From Eutreptiella sp. 'Long Island Sound 2002' (Eukaryota > Euglenozoa > Euglenophyceae > Eutreptiales > Eutreptiaceae): DNA of 64,000 nucleotides. The notes under the pieces were generated by a model that was not told where the DNA came from, did not search any database, and saw only the letters and a list, made by a program, of their open reading frames with translations. The stretch lies in the NCBI GenBank assembly GCA_964036045.1, contig OZ038392.1, positions 33,865,330 through 33,929,329 on the forward strand, in the 5' to 3' direction. Each line of letters starts with the position of its first letter. The first letter of the stretch is position 1. A program made the position numbers and the translations under genes. Shown in pieces: positions 32,229 through 42,435 of the stretch.

Positions 32229-35200
32229 ACGGGCGACGCCCTGTGGCTCCTCTCGTGGAACCTGCGCAACGGCCTCGTGCCGCCAGACCGGTCCCTCCGG
32301 GACACACTCCGGCGGCGCAGGGGGCCGGCGGCCTGCACCGACAAGGAGCACCTCATCACCGGCATGCTGCCCCAGGAGGGGGGCTTTGCCATCATGCTCC
32401 AGGAAACGGGGATCGCCACCAGGGCGCAGGAGATGCACGTGGCCGCGGCGCTCCGGGACAAGGGGTACACCGCCTACTTCAGCAGCCGGCTGGCGGAGAC
32501 GGGGGCCACCTCCACCTCGAGAGGGGGGGGCCTCCTCACCGCGGTCAGCAGCAAATACGTGGCGGAGCACGAGGCGCTCAGCTTCACGGAAATTGTCCCC
32601 GGGAAAGCCGCGGCCCTGGAGATCCGCACGGACGGGGGAGGCCTCACCCTCATCAACGTCCACGGGCCGCAAGCAGGTTGCTCCCCGTGGGCGGGACGGG
32701 CGGCGTTCTGGGCCGACATACAAATGTATGCCACGGCACGCAGCCTCGGCGGGAGGCACCCGGTGGTCATCGCCGGTGACACCAACATCTACATGGATGT
32801 CCCCGCCAACCCGGCCACGGAGCACTTCCGAGCGGGCTGGGAGGCCTGCGGCTTCCGAAGGGCCGCGGCGGGCGGAGAGGAGGACATGACCCCCACGCTC
32901 CACCCGTCCCAGCACAGGGTGGACACTTTCCTGGTCAACGAGCCCCTCCTGCCGTGGTCCCTGCGGGAGAGCGTCTGGGCTCGCGGCATGGCACACCCCC
33001 AGGTGGTCCGCTCGGACCACCTCCCGGTCCGCCTGGCCCTGCCGGGCCTCCTCAGCGCAGCGGGACGCGCGGCGATGCCCACCCCCTACAGCCACACGGA
33101 AGGCCGCCTCCTCCCGTACGACGCCGAGGCTGCGCCCGTCCAACACTGCCTGTGGGCGGCGGTCACCGCCGCGCAGGATGAACCCTCCCTTGCGCCCTGG
33201 CCGGGTCCCGCAGAGCAGCACGACTACGGGTCCATGCCCGCGGCTGCGGTGGACAAGGTGTTCGAACACCTCCACGCGACGCATGACGCCCTGGCGCGCG
33301 TGGTGGGACGCCGGCAGCCGTCTCCGGCGGGAACGGACCCGGCGGAGGGGGACCCCCCGGAGAGCGGAAAGCAGCTCCAGGCAGCGGTCCTCCGCTATGA
33401 CACCCTGGCAGCGCGCGCCCCGGCAGCGTACCAGGCGGACGCGGCCAGGCATGGCATCCGGTCCGAGGCGGCGCTCCGGCTCACGGAGGAACTGCAGAGT
33501 GTGTCGCCCGGGTTCCGCCCGACCACGCAGGGCCAGCTGCAGGAGGAGCTGGAGAGGCAAGCAGCCGCCCTCGAGGAGGACATTTGCCAGCTCCGCGCCC
33601 TCCTGGCGGCAGACCGCAAGCGCGCCATCAAGGAATTCTGGCGCCGCCACGCCCCCGACATCGCCCAGCGATGGAAAGCCGTGCGGGGAGCCATAGAGGT
33701 AGAGGCCCCAGGCCAGTCAGGCCTCTGGAACGTGCGGGTTCCCAACACCCAAACGCTCCTCACGGAGGCCCACGACGTGATGTTCGCAGTTCGCGCCTTC
33801 TGGCGAGAACTGTATGACAAACGCCCGGTGGACCTCCCGGGTTTCCAGGCGGTCCTCGGCCGCCACGTCCCCCGGGTCCCTGAGGGAGCCTGGACACAGG
33901 TCCAGCAGTACTCCATGCAGGACCTGAAGTCCGCCCTGGACAAGGCCGATGGCAAGGCCCCGGGTCCTAACCACGTGGAGGCCCGCTTCATCAAGGCCCT
34001 CCCGGCACCCGTCCAGTGGCTCCTGGTCCACTCCTACCGGGCCATCCTCCGCGGCGCCCCGCCACCGATGCACTGGAGGGACGCGCACATCTGGCTCAGC
34101 CCCAAGGTACCGGGCTCTGCCAGACTGGACGACTACAGGCCCATAGCCCTGGGCCAGCTGGACATGAAGCTGCTCACGGGCCCCCTCACCCAGCGCATCA
34201 CGGAGGTGCTCACACGGCACGGGGTGGTCAGCGACTGGCAGCAGGGGGCCCTCCCTGGCTCCAACACAGGCCCCCCACTGTTCATGGCGCAGCGGCAGCT
34301 CCAGCGGGGAAGGCCCAACTACGTCTTCTCCTTCGACACCCGCAAGGCCTTCGACACCGCCCCACACGGCGCCCTCCACCTCATCCTGCGCCACCTCTCC
34401 GTGCCGCCGGACGTCATTGACCTCCTGCTCTTCCTCCACACGTGCGCCAGGCTGCGCATCGTCACAGCACACGGGCTAACGCAGCCCGTCTACATGCTAC
34501 GCGGCGTCCGGCAGGGCAACCCCGAGAGCCCCCTGCTGTACGCGCTCCTCCTGGAGCCTCTGCTCAGGGCACAGGGGCACCGCCTGCGCCCGCCGGGAGG
34601 AGCCGAGCACGGCCTCATCCAGGCCTATATCGACGACCTGCTGGTGGTGGCCCACACGCTGCAGCACTTCGTCGAGGGCGTGGAGGCGGTGGCCGCGTAC
34701 CTGGGGATGATGGGCATGGAGCTCAACCCCCGCAAGTGCGCCATGGCCACCACGGAGGGGGTCCCGGGCCTGCAGCTGCGCCTCTGCCCCCACCTGGAAA
34801 ACCCGTGGTACTGGGTACCAGCGGCGGACTCCGTCCCCTACCTGGGACTCCAGCTGCAGCCGGACGGGGAGTTCTCCCTGCAGCGCAAGCACCGGCTACG
34901 CCTGGCGGCAGTGCACCACTGGTGCCTTAACACCCTCGCGCCACCGAAAGTGGTGCAGGACGTCATCCTAGCGATCCTCGGAGGGGTGACGCAGTACGTC
35001 GCCCCTTTCATCGCCGACGACTCCGACACTGCACGCCACCTGGACCACATCACGGTCCAGGTCGCGAAGGACAGGGCACGATACGCCTTCGACGCCTCGC
35101 GGGACAGCCTGCAGGATGACCGGACCCTGGGGCTCACACGGGTGCCCACGCGGTGCCAGCAGGCAGCGGTGGCCCTCGTGGGTACACTCGTCCACCACCG

Positions 35201-36032
35201 CGCAACCTCCGTGCGCGCGGAGGTCACCAAGATGTTCTGGGAGATAGCCGGCGCGCACGGAATATGCCCTGAGGTGCACTACCCCGTCCCGAAGTTCGCA
35301 ACTCTGGCGGGAGGCGACTGGGTCCAGCGCATACCCCGGGCCCTGGCCGCCCTGGGAGTGGGGATGTACAACCCCATCGCCTGCCCCAGGGCGGCTCATG
35401 TCCAACTACAGTCCCGGTCGGGCAAAATCGTCACGCTGCGCACCGCCAAGCTGCGACACCGCGACACGTGCCGCCTGACGCCGCCACACGCAACGCCGTG
35501 GCATGGGCACCACGGGCCACGCCACCCCTTCCCCGACAACGACGATCCGTGGCCGACGGCGGTGCGGGAGTGCCTCGACCAATGCGCCGATGAACACCTC
35601 CATTATTGCCGCCATGAGCAAGGGCCCACCAACCACCCCGGGTGGCGCGATGCCCTGGCCCACCTCTTCCACACCACCGGCACGCGGGACCCCCGCCTGA
35701 GACTCGTCCACCCCACGAGGGCTAAGCAGGACGCCCACACCGGCCCACGGGTGACCCCAGACGGCCTGCACCTCCACGTCGGGGGCTACCGCCGCCGGGA
35801 CGGCCTGTCCCCCCCCACGCGGGGGGCGGCGTACCACCCGCCAGCGGCCCTCATGTACATCCTCCGCGACGTACTCGCGGAAAGCGAGCACCAAGAGCCC
35901 AACGCGGACGTGGCGTGGCCAGAGCCCTTACGCCCCCGGCCCCACGCGCCGATGCCGTTGTGGCTGGTGACCACAGACGACCAATGCACCCAGGGGCGGC
36001 GGGACAAGCGCAGCTCCGGGCCGAGTGGGTGA
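32214..36032 (+). CDS. LINE ORF2: AP endonuclease and reverse transcriptase
   Basis: Open from directly after the ORF1 stop for 1272 codons. Endonuclease landmarks: SWN (32253-32261), LQETG (about 32398), GDTN (32774-32785), RVDTFLVN and SDH (33012-33020), so all the catalytic positions of the APE/exonuclease III family are present. A coiled-coil-like charged linker follows (about 33240-33640). RT: motif A FSFDTRKAFD (about 34327-34356), motif B GVRQGNPESPLLYA (about 34504), motif C YIDD (about 34626-34637). The protein would cut the target and prime reverse transcription there. No in-frame ATG lies upstream of the endonuclease start. It ends at TGA 36030-36032, just where the downstream domains continue in another frame. 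Confidence 0.92.
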   Translation, partial: LQEDTTGDALWLLSWNLRNGLVPPDRSLRDTLRRRRGPAACTDKEHLITGMLPQEGGFAIMLQETGIATRAQEMHVAAALRDKGYTAYFSSRLAETGATSTSRGGGLLTAVSSKYVAEHEALSFTEIVPGKAAALEIRTDGGGLTLINVHGPQAGCSPWAGRAAFWADIQMYATARSLGGRHPVVIAGDTNIYMDVPANPATEHFRAGWEACGFRRAAAGGEEDMTPTLHPSQHRVDTFLVNEPLLPWSLRESVWARGMAHPQVVRSDHLPVRLALPGLLSAAGRAAMPTPYSHTEGRLLPYDAEAAPVQHCLWAAVTAAQDEPSLAPWPGPAEQHDYGSMPAAAVDKVFEHLHATHDALARVVGRRQPSPAGTDPAEGDPPESGKQLQAAVLRYDTLAARAPAAYQADAARHGIRSEAALRLTEELQSVSPGFRPTTQGQLQEELERQAAALEEDICQLRALLAADRKRAIKEFWRRHAPDIAQRWKAVRGAIEVEAPGQSGLWNVRVPNTQTLLTEAHDVMFAVRAFWRELYDKRPVDLPGFQAVLGRHVPRVPEGAWTQVQQYSMQDLKSALDKADGKAPGPNHVEARFIKALPAPVQWLLVHSYRAILRGAPPPMHWRDAHIWLSPKVPGSARLDDYRPIALGQLDMKLLTGPLTQRITEVLTRHGVVSDWQQGALPGSNTGPPLFMAQRQLQRGRPNYVFSFDTRKAFDTAPHGALHLILRHLSVPPDVIDLLLFLHTCARLRIVTAHGLTQPVYMLRGVRQGNPESPLLYALLLEPLLRAQGHRLRPPGGAEHGLIQAYIDDLLVVAHTLQHFVEGVEAVAAYLGMMGMELNPRKCAMATTEGVPGLQLRLCPHLENPWYWVPAADSVPYLGLQLQPDGEFSLQRKHRLRLAAVHHWCLNTLAPPKVVQDVILAILGGVTQYVAPFIADDSDTARHLDHITVQVAKDRARYAFDASRDSLQDDRTLGLTRVPTRCQQAAVALVGTLVHHRATSVRAEVTKMFWEIAGAHGICPEVHYPVPKFATLAGGDWVQRIPRALAALGVGMYNPIACPRAAHVQLQSRSGKIVTLRTAKLRHRDTCRLTPPHATPWHGHHGPRHPFPDNDDPWPTAVRECLDQCADEHLHYCRHEQGPTNHPGWRDALAHLFHTTGTRDPRLRLVHPTRAKQDAHTGPRVTPDGLHLHVGGYRRRDGLSPPTRGAAYHPPAALMYILRDVLAESEHQEPNADVAWPEPLRPRPHAPMPLWLVTTDDQCTQGRRDKRSSGPSG

Positions 36033-38638
36033 TAGTGCAAGTGGGGGCAGGCCAGCCCGAACCCCGTGGGCTCCCCCGTGGCACCGCCCTACTGGTGGCT
36101 ACGGGGGTGCCGCACGACCCACACATGGCGGTGCACGCGCTGGAGGACCGTCCGGAGGACACAGGACACTTGGTGGTACACCAGCGCGGGGGCCCGGCGT
36201 GGCTCAAGGAACATGTGACGGCGCTACGGTCCTGGGCAAGCACGGTCGCCGGAGCGGAGATCCGGCTGCACGACCACCCGGCGATCAGCCCAGGCGACAC
36301 CAGGGCGCTGAGCGTGGACCAACTGACCCACAGCCACCCCGACGTCCGGTGGCACTTCACCGACCTCAACGCGGGGTGGCTCAGCCCCACCGGATACTAC
36401 TGGATCCCGGAGGCCTGGGGACACACCTCCTCTGACGCGTCCGGGGGCGGACCCTGCAAACACGCCACCAGCGTCGCTCTCGCCGCCGACCTCACCCGCA
36501 CGTGGGCGGTGGCCATCTCGGGCACGGTGCCTGACGGAGAGGGGGTGGCCGCCTCCCTCCCCCTACATTACGGTGCACACAGACCATGGGTCCACACGGT
36601 GGACGCCGAAGTCATCCTCCACCTCCTGCGGCACGCAGATCGCGAGCGAACCACGGGGGTCCCCGCGGGCGCAGCGAAGGTGGTCAACCAGATGCCCCTG
36701 AGGTGGCTCCGGGACGGCCTGTGCGCGCGGGGGCAACACGCCGGGCACCCGTTCTGGTACGTCCCAGCCACCTCGCACCACAGTGACGCCCTACTGCACA
36801 AGGCGGACTGGGCGGCGTCCCAGGACACCGTCTTGCAGAACACGCCCCCGGACCCTGGCCACGCCCAACTCATCGTCGCCGGCCGTGACGGCCATCTCGA
36901 TCTACGGCCCCCCACGATGCGGGTGCTCGGCGAGGTCGCGCAACGGGCGCAGACGGACCATGCGCTGACGCACCGGGGACACACACCTCTGGGCGCGGCC
37001 CACGCCACGGCCTACGTCCACGCCCGGGACCTCAGCGCGGCGGCCACCAACCGCCGGGCGCTGCGGGCCCGAGACGGCCACACGCCGGTGCAGCGCAGGC
37101 TCCGCGTCCGGAAGGAGCGGCTCTCCGGCGTCGCCATCGTCCCGCAACCGTGCCTTTTCTGCGGCGGCCCGGAAGAGACCCCGGTGCACATGCACGTGGG
37201 CTGCACCCACTCGCGGCTCCTCTGGCCCCACTACCGCCAGGCGGTGCACGAGGCGGCCCGTCACCTCCCACCTGGGGACAAGGCCCTGTGGGTGGCCTCG
37301 TGGCGCTCCGCAGGCGCCACGTGGACGGAGGTGTTCTGCTCCGGACTGGTGCCCGAGGACGCGGAGGCGCAGCTCCGCGCCATAACCCGATACGACCCGC
37401 CGGGAGGGACCTCGGTGGACGACTTCCTCCACCACATGCTCCGGCTGGGGGACTTCGCGTGGGAGCTTCGCAACCACCGGCTGGAGCAACTCCTCCACAA
37501 CCCCCTAAGCGCGGCGGCCCGGGCGCACCGGTGGCTCACTGCGGCGGAGGGCGACCACCCTCCCCCTCCCCCGCGCCCTGACAAGGACTTCGTAGCCTCC
37601 CTCCGTGTTGTGAATGGCACTCTGGAGTGCCCACTCCAAGAGGGCCCCCACCCGTATCAGGACCTGCCGGGGGGGTTCTCGAGGCACCTGCAAGACGCCC
37701 TTTTCCCACCGTGGATCATCGGGCGCGGCTCCATGACCGCATGGGAGGCGCGCATCGTGGGGGAGGAGTGGGCGCGGGAGTGGGGCCGGTGGTGCGCCGC
37801 CACGCGCGCCCCGGAGACCCCTGCGCAACGATACGCCGCCATCCCGCTCCGGGGGTGGGGGCCGGACACCCGGCCGAGACCCACCATGGTCCGCGGGGCG
37901 GGACCTGACCACCCGTGGGACGCGGCGACGGGGGAATGGCTGCAGGCGGCCCCGGGGCCGCAAACGGGATGGACTGGGGACGTATCCTCACTCGTCAGGA
38001 CGCCCGTCCCGCCCCGCATCGTCCTTCACACCGCCAACGTGCTCCGGGCCACGGAGATACGCACGTGGGGACACGCTGCGGCCACCGTCTGGTGGCAACC
38101 CCCAGAGGACGGGGCCACCCAACTCACCGTGGCGCACTTCAAAGCGGGGGGGCCGGTATACGACGACGCCCTGTCCCGGCTGGGCGACACCCAGGGGCCC
38201 TTACTCCTCATGCTCCCCACCGGTATCGCAGCCGCGCTGCGCCAGGAGCTGGACGGCTGCGAAGGGCTGCGAGTGGGGTGGGAGGCGGTCACGGACGGCA
38301 CCCTACTGGCCCTCCTCCACAGGGACACCGCGAACGGGTGCCAATGGGACGCGATGACGCCCCACCTCACCGGGCGCCACGTGTACATGGCGAGCCCCCC
38401 CCAGGGGCACCCCCGCCCGGCGTGGGACGACCTCATCGCCGCCTTCCACGACCACGGGATCCTCCCCGACGACACGTGGCAGGAGGTCGAGCGGAAGACG
38501 CTTGGCAAGGACTACCGGCGCCTCGTCCGCGCCCGCTTGCTGGAGATCCGGGACCCCCTTCGACAGAGGTGGGACGACCTCTGGCTCCGCCATCTCGACC
38601 CTTGGTCGCCGCCCTCCCACCTCCCACACACCTGCTGA
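35915..38638 (+). CDS. LINE ORF3 / ORF2 C-terminal part: RNase H-like region and CCHC zinc knuckle
   Basis: 907 codons in the -1 frame relative to ORF2, overlapping it by at least 118 bp; the frame is open upstream to at least 35800. The first start-like codon is GTG, so independent initiation is doubtful. Residues about 170-302 resemble RNase H: SDASGGG (D174), HTVDAEVILHLL (D230) and SHHSDALLHKADWAAS (D298); the Glu partner is not certain. Residues 413-430 are C-x2-C-x8-H-x4-C (CLFCGGPEETPVHMHVGC), the knuckle common at LINE ORF2 C-termini. In other LINEs these belong to the RT polypeptide, so either a -1 frameshift joins them or an indel has split ORF2. The C-terminal ~450 residues are unrecognised. 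Confidence 0.8.
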   Translation: MARALTPPAPRADAVVAGDHRRPMHPGAAGQAQLRAEWVIVQVGAGQPEPRGLPRGTALLVATGVPHDPHMAVHALEDRPEDTGHLVVHQRGGPAWLKEHVTALRSWASTVAGAEIRLHDHPAISPGDTRALSVDQLTHSHPDVRWHFTDLNAGWLSPTGYYWIPEAWGHTSSDASGGGPCKHATSVALAADLTRTWAVAISGTVPDGEGVAASLPLHYGAHRPWVHTVDAEVILHLLRHADRERTTGVPAGAAKVVNQMPLRWLRDGLCARGQHAGHPFWYVPATSHHSDALLHKADWAASQDTVLQNTPPDPGHAQLIVAGRDGHLDLRPPTMRVLGEVAQRAQTDHALTHRGHTPLGAAHATAYVHARDLSAAATNRRALRARDGHTPVQRRLRVRKERLSGVAIVPQPCLFCGGPEETPVHMHVGCTHSRLLWPHYRQAVHEAARHLPPGDKALWVASWRSAGATWTEVFCSGLVPEDAEAQLRAITRYDPPGGTSVDDFLHHMLRLGDFAWELRNHRLEQLLHNPLSAAARAHRWLTAAEGDHPPPPPRPDKDFVASLRVVNGTLECPLQEGPHPYQDLPGGFSRHLQDALFPPWIIGRGSMTAWEARIVGEEWAREWGRWCAATRAPETPAQRYAAIPLRGWGPDTRPRPTMVRGAGPDHPWDAATGEWLQAAPGPQTGWTGDVSSLVRTPVPPRIVLHTANVLRATEIRTWGHAAATVWWQPPEDGATQLTVAHFKAGGPVYDDALSRLGDTQGPLLLMLPTGIAAALRQELDGCEGLRVGWEAVTDGTLLALLHRDTANGCQWDAMTPHLTGRHVYMASPPQGHPRPAWDDLIAAFHDHGILPDDTWQEVERKTLGKDYRRLVRARLLEIRDPLRQRWDDLWLRHLDPWSPPSHLPHTC

Positions 38639-38950
38639 CTCTGCGGAGAGTGTGACACGGTGTCCTCCGCAGCAGCGACAGGCGCCAACAGGTGCGAGCG
38701 GTGCACCCAGGTAGCCGCGTGCCCCTGGCCCGAACCTCCCGCAGGTCCGCACAGGCGCACAGAGGAGGAGGCCTTGCGCCGGCGCATCGAGGGGGCACAC
38801 ACCCCCTCACACGAACAGGCGGGCCCCGCGGGCGCTGCCCTTCTGTGGATCCACGTGCACCTACGGGACCCCACATCCATTGCGCACCTGTCGCACGTGT
38901 TCGCCCCCTAACCCCCACCCGCCGCCGCCCTTTGCAGAGCCCGCAGCGCC
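38639..38950 (+). other. Spacer between ORF3 and the downstream ORF
   Basis: 312 bp, GC-rich. It contains CACACGGTGTCC and several short frames, none convincing. No hairpin or repeat stands out. Confidence 0.5.
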
Positions 38951-40115
38951 ATGCCACGCCGACGGGGGGATGGGCCGGGACACACCAGGGCCCGCCGCAG
39001 AGCGCAGGAGGCGGCCGTCCGGGGCCTGGTGGCGGACGCGGTGGCGGAGGCACACGGAGCGCACGCTGCCGCACGGTGCGACCTGGAGGGCAGTGCGAGG
39101 GCCTTCCTCAACGAGACCGCCCTCCCGGCCGTCCGCGCCCTGAACGGAGCGGGGGCCCCTACGCTGCTCCCGGCAATGCACCGGATCGTGAACGCCGTCC
39201 GGCCGGGGCTCATCAGCCCGGAAGCGGCCCTCTACGGGCACTGGATGGAGTGGCGCGAGTCCAATCGGTCGGGCCGGCCCCTGTCCATGGGGGACGCCCT
39301 CCGGCTGACGGGAGCGGGGTCTGCCATGTCCCTCCGCAGTAGCGCCCCAGCCCTGCTGCACGCCCTCAGGACGCGCTACCCCGGGGACGCGGCCCCGTAC
39401 CTGAACCAGGCGCGGGCCACGTACCCGGGGGGAGTGTCCGAGCTGGATGCGGCGCTCCACCTTCTACACCCGCCGGACGAGGACCTGGAGGTGGGCGAGG
39501 TCACGGTGTTCGTGGAAGGCGCGGACGAGGCGTCCGCCCGCCCCCGGCCGACCAACCCGGTGTATGACGGCACCGGGCCTACCCCCCCGTACGCCGTCGT
39601 CTACGAGGCGTTCCCCAGGGAGCCCACTTGGTGCCCCGCCCTCCCACCGGCGACGCACGCGCCCCGCGTCTGGGCTAACCCAGACCTGTCCCCCCCCCTC
39701 TCCAGGACCAGGGGTGCCCACCACAGGGGGCAGGTCCTCTGGCAAGAGTGCCCTGGCACCCCCCTCCTCCTCCTCGTCGTCGCGTCCCGCGGGGGCCCGG
39801 GGCGGATCCTGGGGATCACCCCCACCCACCTCTATGGGGCCACACCCGTACCCCGCCCCCCCCTCCCGGCGCCCGAGGCGCGGGACGGAGTACACACCTT
39901 CCTGCGCACACAGGAGGTCACCGCCGCTACGGGGGTCCATCTGGTGCGGCTGCCCCCGGCACCGCTCGACGACCCCCGGGGGCCCAGGGCCCTGAGCCCC
40001 GCCCCAGACTGGGAGCTGTGGCGCGACGCGTGGGCCGCGTGGCTCCCCCGCCTCCCCTCCCAATGCCGGTGGATGGCCGCGGACCCCCGGCCGTGCGGGG
40101 CTGACGCCACAGCCG

Positions 40116-40146
<31 letters not shown>

Positions 40147-41575
40147 CAGAGCACCACACGGCACTGCCCACGGCACGGCACTGATGCACCAGGAGGTAGT
40201 GGGAAGGGCGCGCCTGCCACCACGCATGCCTACCAGAGTAACAGTGATGGCAGACTCCGATGGGTCCCTCGGGCGGGACGACCGCCACCACCGCCGGTCC
40301 CGCTCCCGCTCCCCCGTCTCCTCCCCAGAGTGGACGGGGGAGACCCTCGCGGAGCGCGAGGAGCGGAGGCTGGCGGAGGCGGCGGTGGTCGGGCCGCCGC
40401 CGCCGGCCCGGGAACCTGGGCCAGCCGAGACGGCCGCCCCCGCCGCCCAAGCGGCCAGCCCCGCCGCCCCGCCCCGCCCTGACGCGCAGGAGGGCGGAGA
40501 CCGCGGCGAGCCACGCCGCGGCCCCGGCCGCGGCCCCCGGCACGCCGCCGGCAAGGGGGGCAGCCCCGGCGCAGGAGCCGGACGCGTCGCCGAGGGCTGC
40601 CGCAGCCGCGCAGGAGAGCAAGCAGGGCGCAAGAGGGGTTGCGACGGACCCCGCACGGGCCGTGGGCGCCTCGCCGGCGGCCGCCGCGGCAGCAGAGAAG
40701 ACCGAGGAGGATGTGCGAGGGTCTGCGACCGCGGCCACGGGCGCCTCGTCGGCGGCCGCCGCGGCAGCGAAGGAGAGTGCGGAGGGCGCGAGAGGGGCTG
40801 CGGCCCCTGGCACGCCGCGCAAGCGGGGGAAGAACCCCGCACGGGCCGCGGACGCCTCGCCGGCGGCCGCCGCAGCAGCAGTAGTGGGCAGGGAGAGCGC
40901 GAAGTACCGCGCCCACGCCAACCCCGCCCACACCCACACCAGCCCCCCCAAGCCGTACCCCCCCCAAGCCCTTCCCCCCGGGGCGGGAGCGGCACGTCCG
41001 CCCCCCGACTCGCGAGCGCTCGCCGCCGGGCGTCACGCTGCCGCAACTGCAAAGGCAGCGGGACGCCCGGCGAGTGGTCCAGGAAGGGCGCAGCGGCGAG
41101 GGGGAGGGGAGCGGCAGACGGCGTGACAGGCAGGGGGCAGGGGAGGGGTCGGGGCACGGGAAGGGCGCGCAGGAGCGCGGGCAGGGGGCCCAGGTGCAGG
41201 GGGCGGAGCGAGGGGAGGTGGGAGAGCGAGCGGGCCGGGGCGTGGTGGACGAGAGGCGGGGCCCGCGACTCGGGCAGGGGGTCGGGGAGGGGCCAGGGCA
41301 CGGGAAGGGTGTTCAGGGGCGCGGGGAGGGTACCCAGGCGCAGGGGGCAGGACACGGAGGGATGGGAGAGCGAGCGGGCCAGGGCGTGGGGGACCAGAGG
41401 CGGGACCCGCGACACGGGCACGGGACCGGAAAGGGGCCCAAGGGCAGGGGCAAGGGCAAGGGCAAGGGCCCCAAGGGGCAGGAGGGACGGGGCACGGGAG
41501 CCCAGGGGGGAGGGCGGGGCGAGGGGAGGGGGGCAGAGGGCGGAGCACCCCCGCAGCCGGACGTGCTGCCGGTGA
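38951..41575 (+). CDS. LINE downstream ORF, unknown function
   Basis: An ATG-initiated frame (MPRRRGDGPGHTRARRRAQE) of 874 codons. The first ~390 residues look like ordinary folded protein, with mixed hydrophobic and charged residues (LLPAMHRIVNAV, LHLLHPPDEDLEVGEV). A C30 run (40116-40145) then encodes Pro10. After it comes an Arg/Ser segment (HHRRSRSRSPVSSPEW). Beyond about 40490 the more protein-like frame appears to be 40260-41126 (Ala-rich repeats with Lys/Glu, such as AAAEKTEEDVRGS), and after about 41000 the frame of 41074-42435. So a single longer ORF may have been cut by two indels in low-complexity DNA. I do not recognise the protein. An ORF downstream of RT is unusual for a LINE. 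Confidence 0.55.
40116..40145 (+). repeat. C30 homopolymer
   Basis: Thirty consecutive C within the downstream ORF. It is prone to slippage and to read errors, so the frame after it is uncertain. The G-rich strand could form a quadruplex. Confidence 0.95.
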
Positions 41576-42435
41576 GGTGCATCCCCCCCGGCATCCAACA
41601 GATGCCGGCACACCACACCTACCACCACCACCACCACCACCACCACCACCTCTACAACATCGACCCTGACGCCGGCGAGCTCATCCCCCCCCAACCCCCA
41701 CGACACCAGCACCAGCAAGCCCCCCCCGCGCCGAGGGCGGAGCCGGCGTGGATGGCCTCGGCGGAGGGGGGACGGGGCGTGGCATCGGCGCCGCAGGTGC
41801 AGGAGCAGCGAGGGGGGCCGGCACGGGGGGCGGAGGAGAGCCGGCCGTGGAACGTGGACTGGGGCGCAGTCCCGGACCCGCTGGGGGGGGAGACCCTCCC
41901 CCTGGTGGGGGAAGTGTACGGGTGGTTGTGCTGGGCCAACCAGGGGACCTCCAGGAGGTCGCGGAACCGGCCCTTCGATGCCGTGCTCCTCCGGAGGGAC
42001 GGAGGAAACCGAGAGGCACCCCCGGGGGGGTGGGCGGCCCCAGAGGACCACGAGAGGGTCCTCAGGTCAGTGATCCGGGCAGCGTGGCCCGACAGGGAGC
42101 CGACGTGGCCGGCCTTCCTGGAGGGGGGAGCGGTGCTCCGCATCACGGATGCGGACGCCAACAACTGGCTCCCCCGGGCTTTGCGTAGCGCCCTCGCCCA
42201 CTGGCGCTACCGCCGGCACAACCCGCCGCCGCCGCAGCCCCAGCCCCCCACACAAGCGGCGGCGCAAGTGAAGGCCCAGACGGTGGGTACGGGAGGGTTG
42301 GGGGGGGGGGATGGGCCCCCTGACCCACGCCCCCCCCACGGTATGGCACGACGTGCGGGGACGCGCCGCCTCCCGCGGGAGGGAGTGCGGGGGCGACAAG
42401 CGCGGGGAGGAACCGGCTGCCCCGCAACCTGCTAA
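41074..42435 (+). CDS. LINE downstream ORF, third frame: Gly/Lys-rich repeats, His tract, folded C-terminus
   Basis: 453 codons starting at GTG, overlapping the previous frame. The N-terminal half is Gly/Arg/Glu/Lys-rich low complexity (KGRGKGKGKGPKG). A His tract from a CAC repeat (41622-41650) follows. The last ~150 residues look like a compact domain (VYGWLCWANQGTSRRSRNR, HERVLRSVIRAAWPDREP). No family is recognised. It is probably the C-terminal part of the same downstream protein as the 38951 frame; separate translation is less likely because no ATG is available. It stops at 42435, after which the 3' region begins. Confidence 0.45.
   Translation: MVQEGRSGEGEGSGRRRDRQGAGEGSGHGKGAQERGQGAQVQGAERGEVGERAGRGVVDERRGPRLGQGVGEGPGHGKGVQGRGEGTQAQGAGHGGMGERAGQGVGDQRRDPRHGHGTGKGPKGRGKGKGKGPKGQEGRGTGAQGGGRGEGRGAEGGAPPQPDVLPVRCIPPGIQQMPAHHTYHHHHHHHHHLYNIDPDAGELIPPQPPRHQHQQAPPAPRAEPAWMASAEGGRGVASAPQVQEQRGGPARGAEESRPWNVDWGAVPDPLGGETLPLVGEVYGWLCWANQGTSRRSRNRPFDAVLLRRDGGNREAPPGGWAAPEDHERVLRSVIRAAWPDREPTWPAFLEGGAVLRITDADANNWLPRALRSALAHWRYRRHNPPPPQPQPPTQAAAQVKAQTVGTGGLGGGDGPPDPRPPHGMARRAGTRRLPREGVRGRQARGGTGCPATC
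41622..41650 (+). repeat. CAC microsatellite
   Basis: About nine CAC units, read as poly-His in the overlapping frame. Confidence 0.9.

Noticed and set aside
32139-33650. 503-aa minus-strand ORF opposite ORF1/ORF2
   Set aside because: Antisense shadow of the conserved endonuclease and RT frame; no recognisable domain.
39832-42051. 739-aa minus-strand ORF opposite the downstream LINE ORFs
   Set aside because: Low-complexity Pro/Arg/Ser translation of GC-rich DNA; the plus-strand frames have the better protein-like segments.
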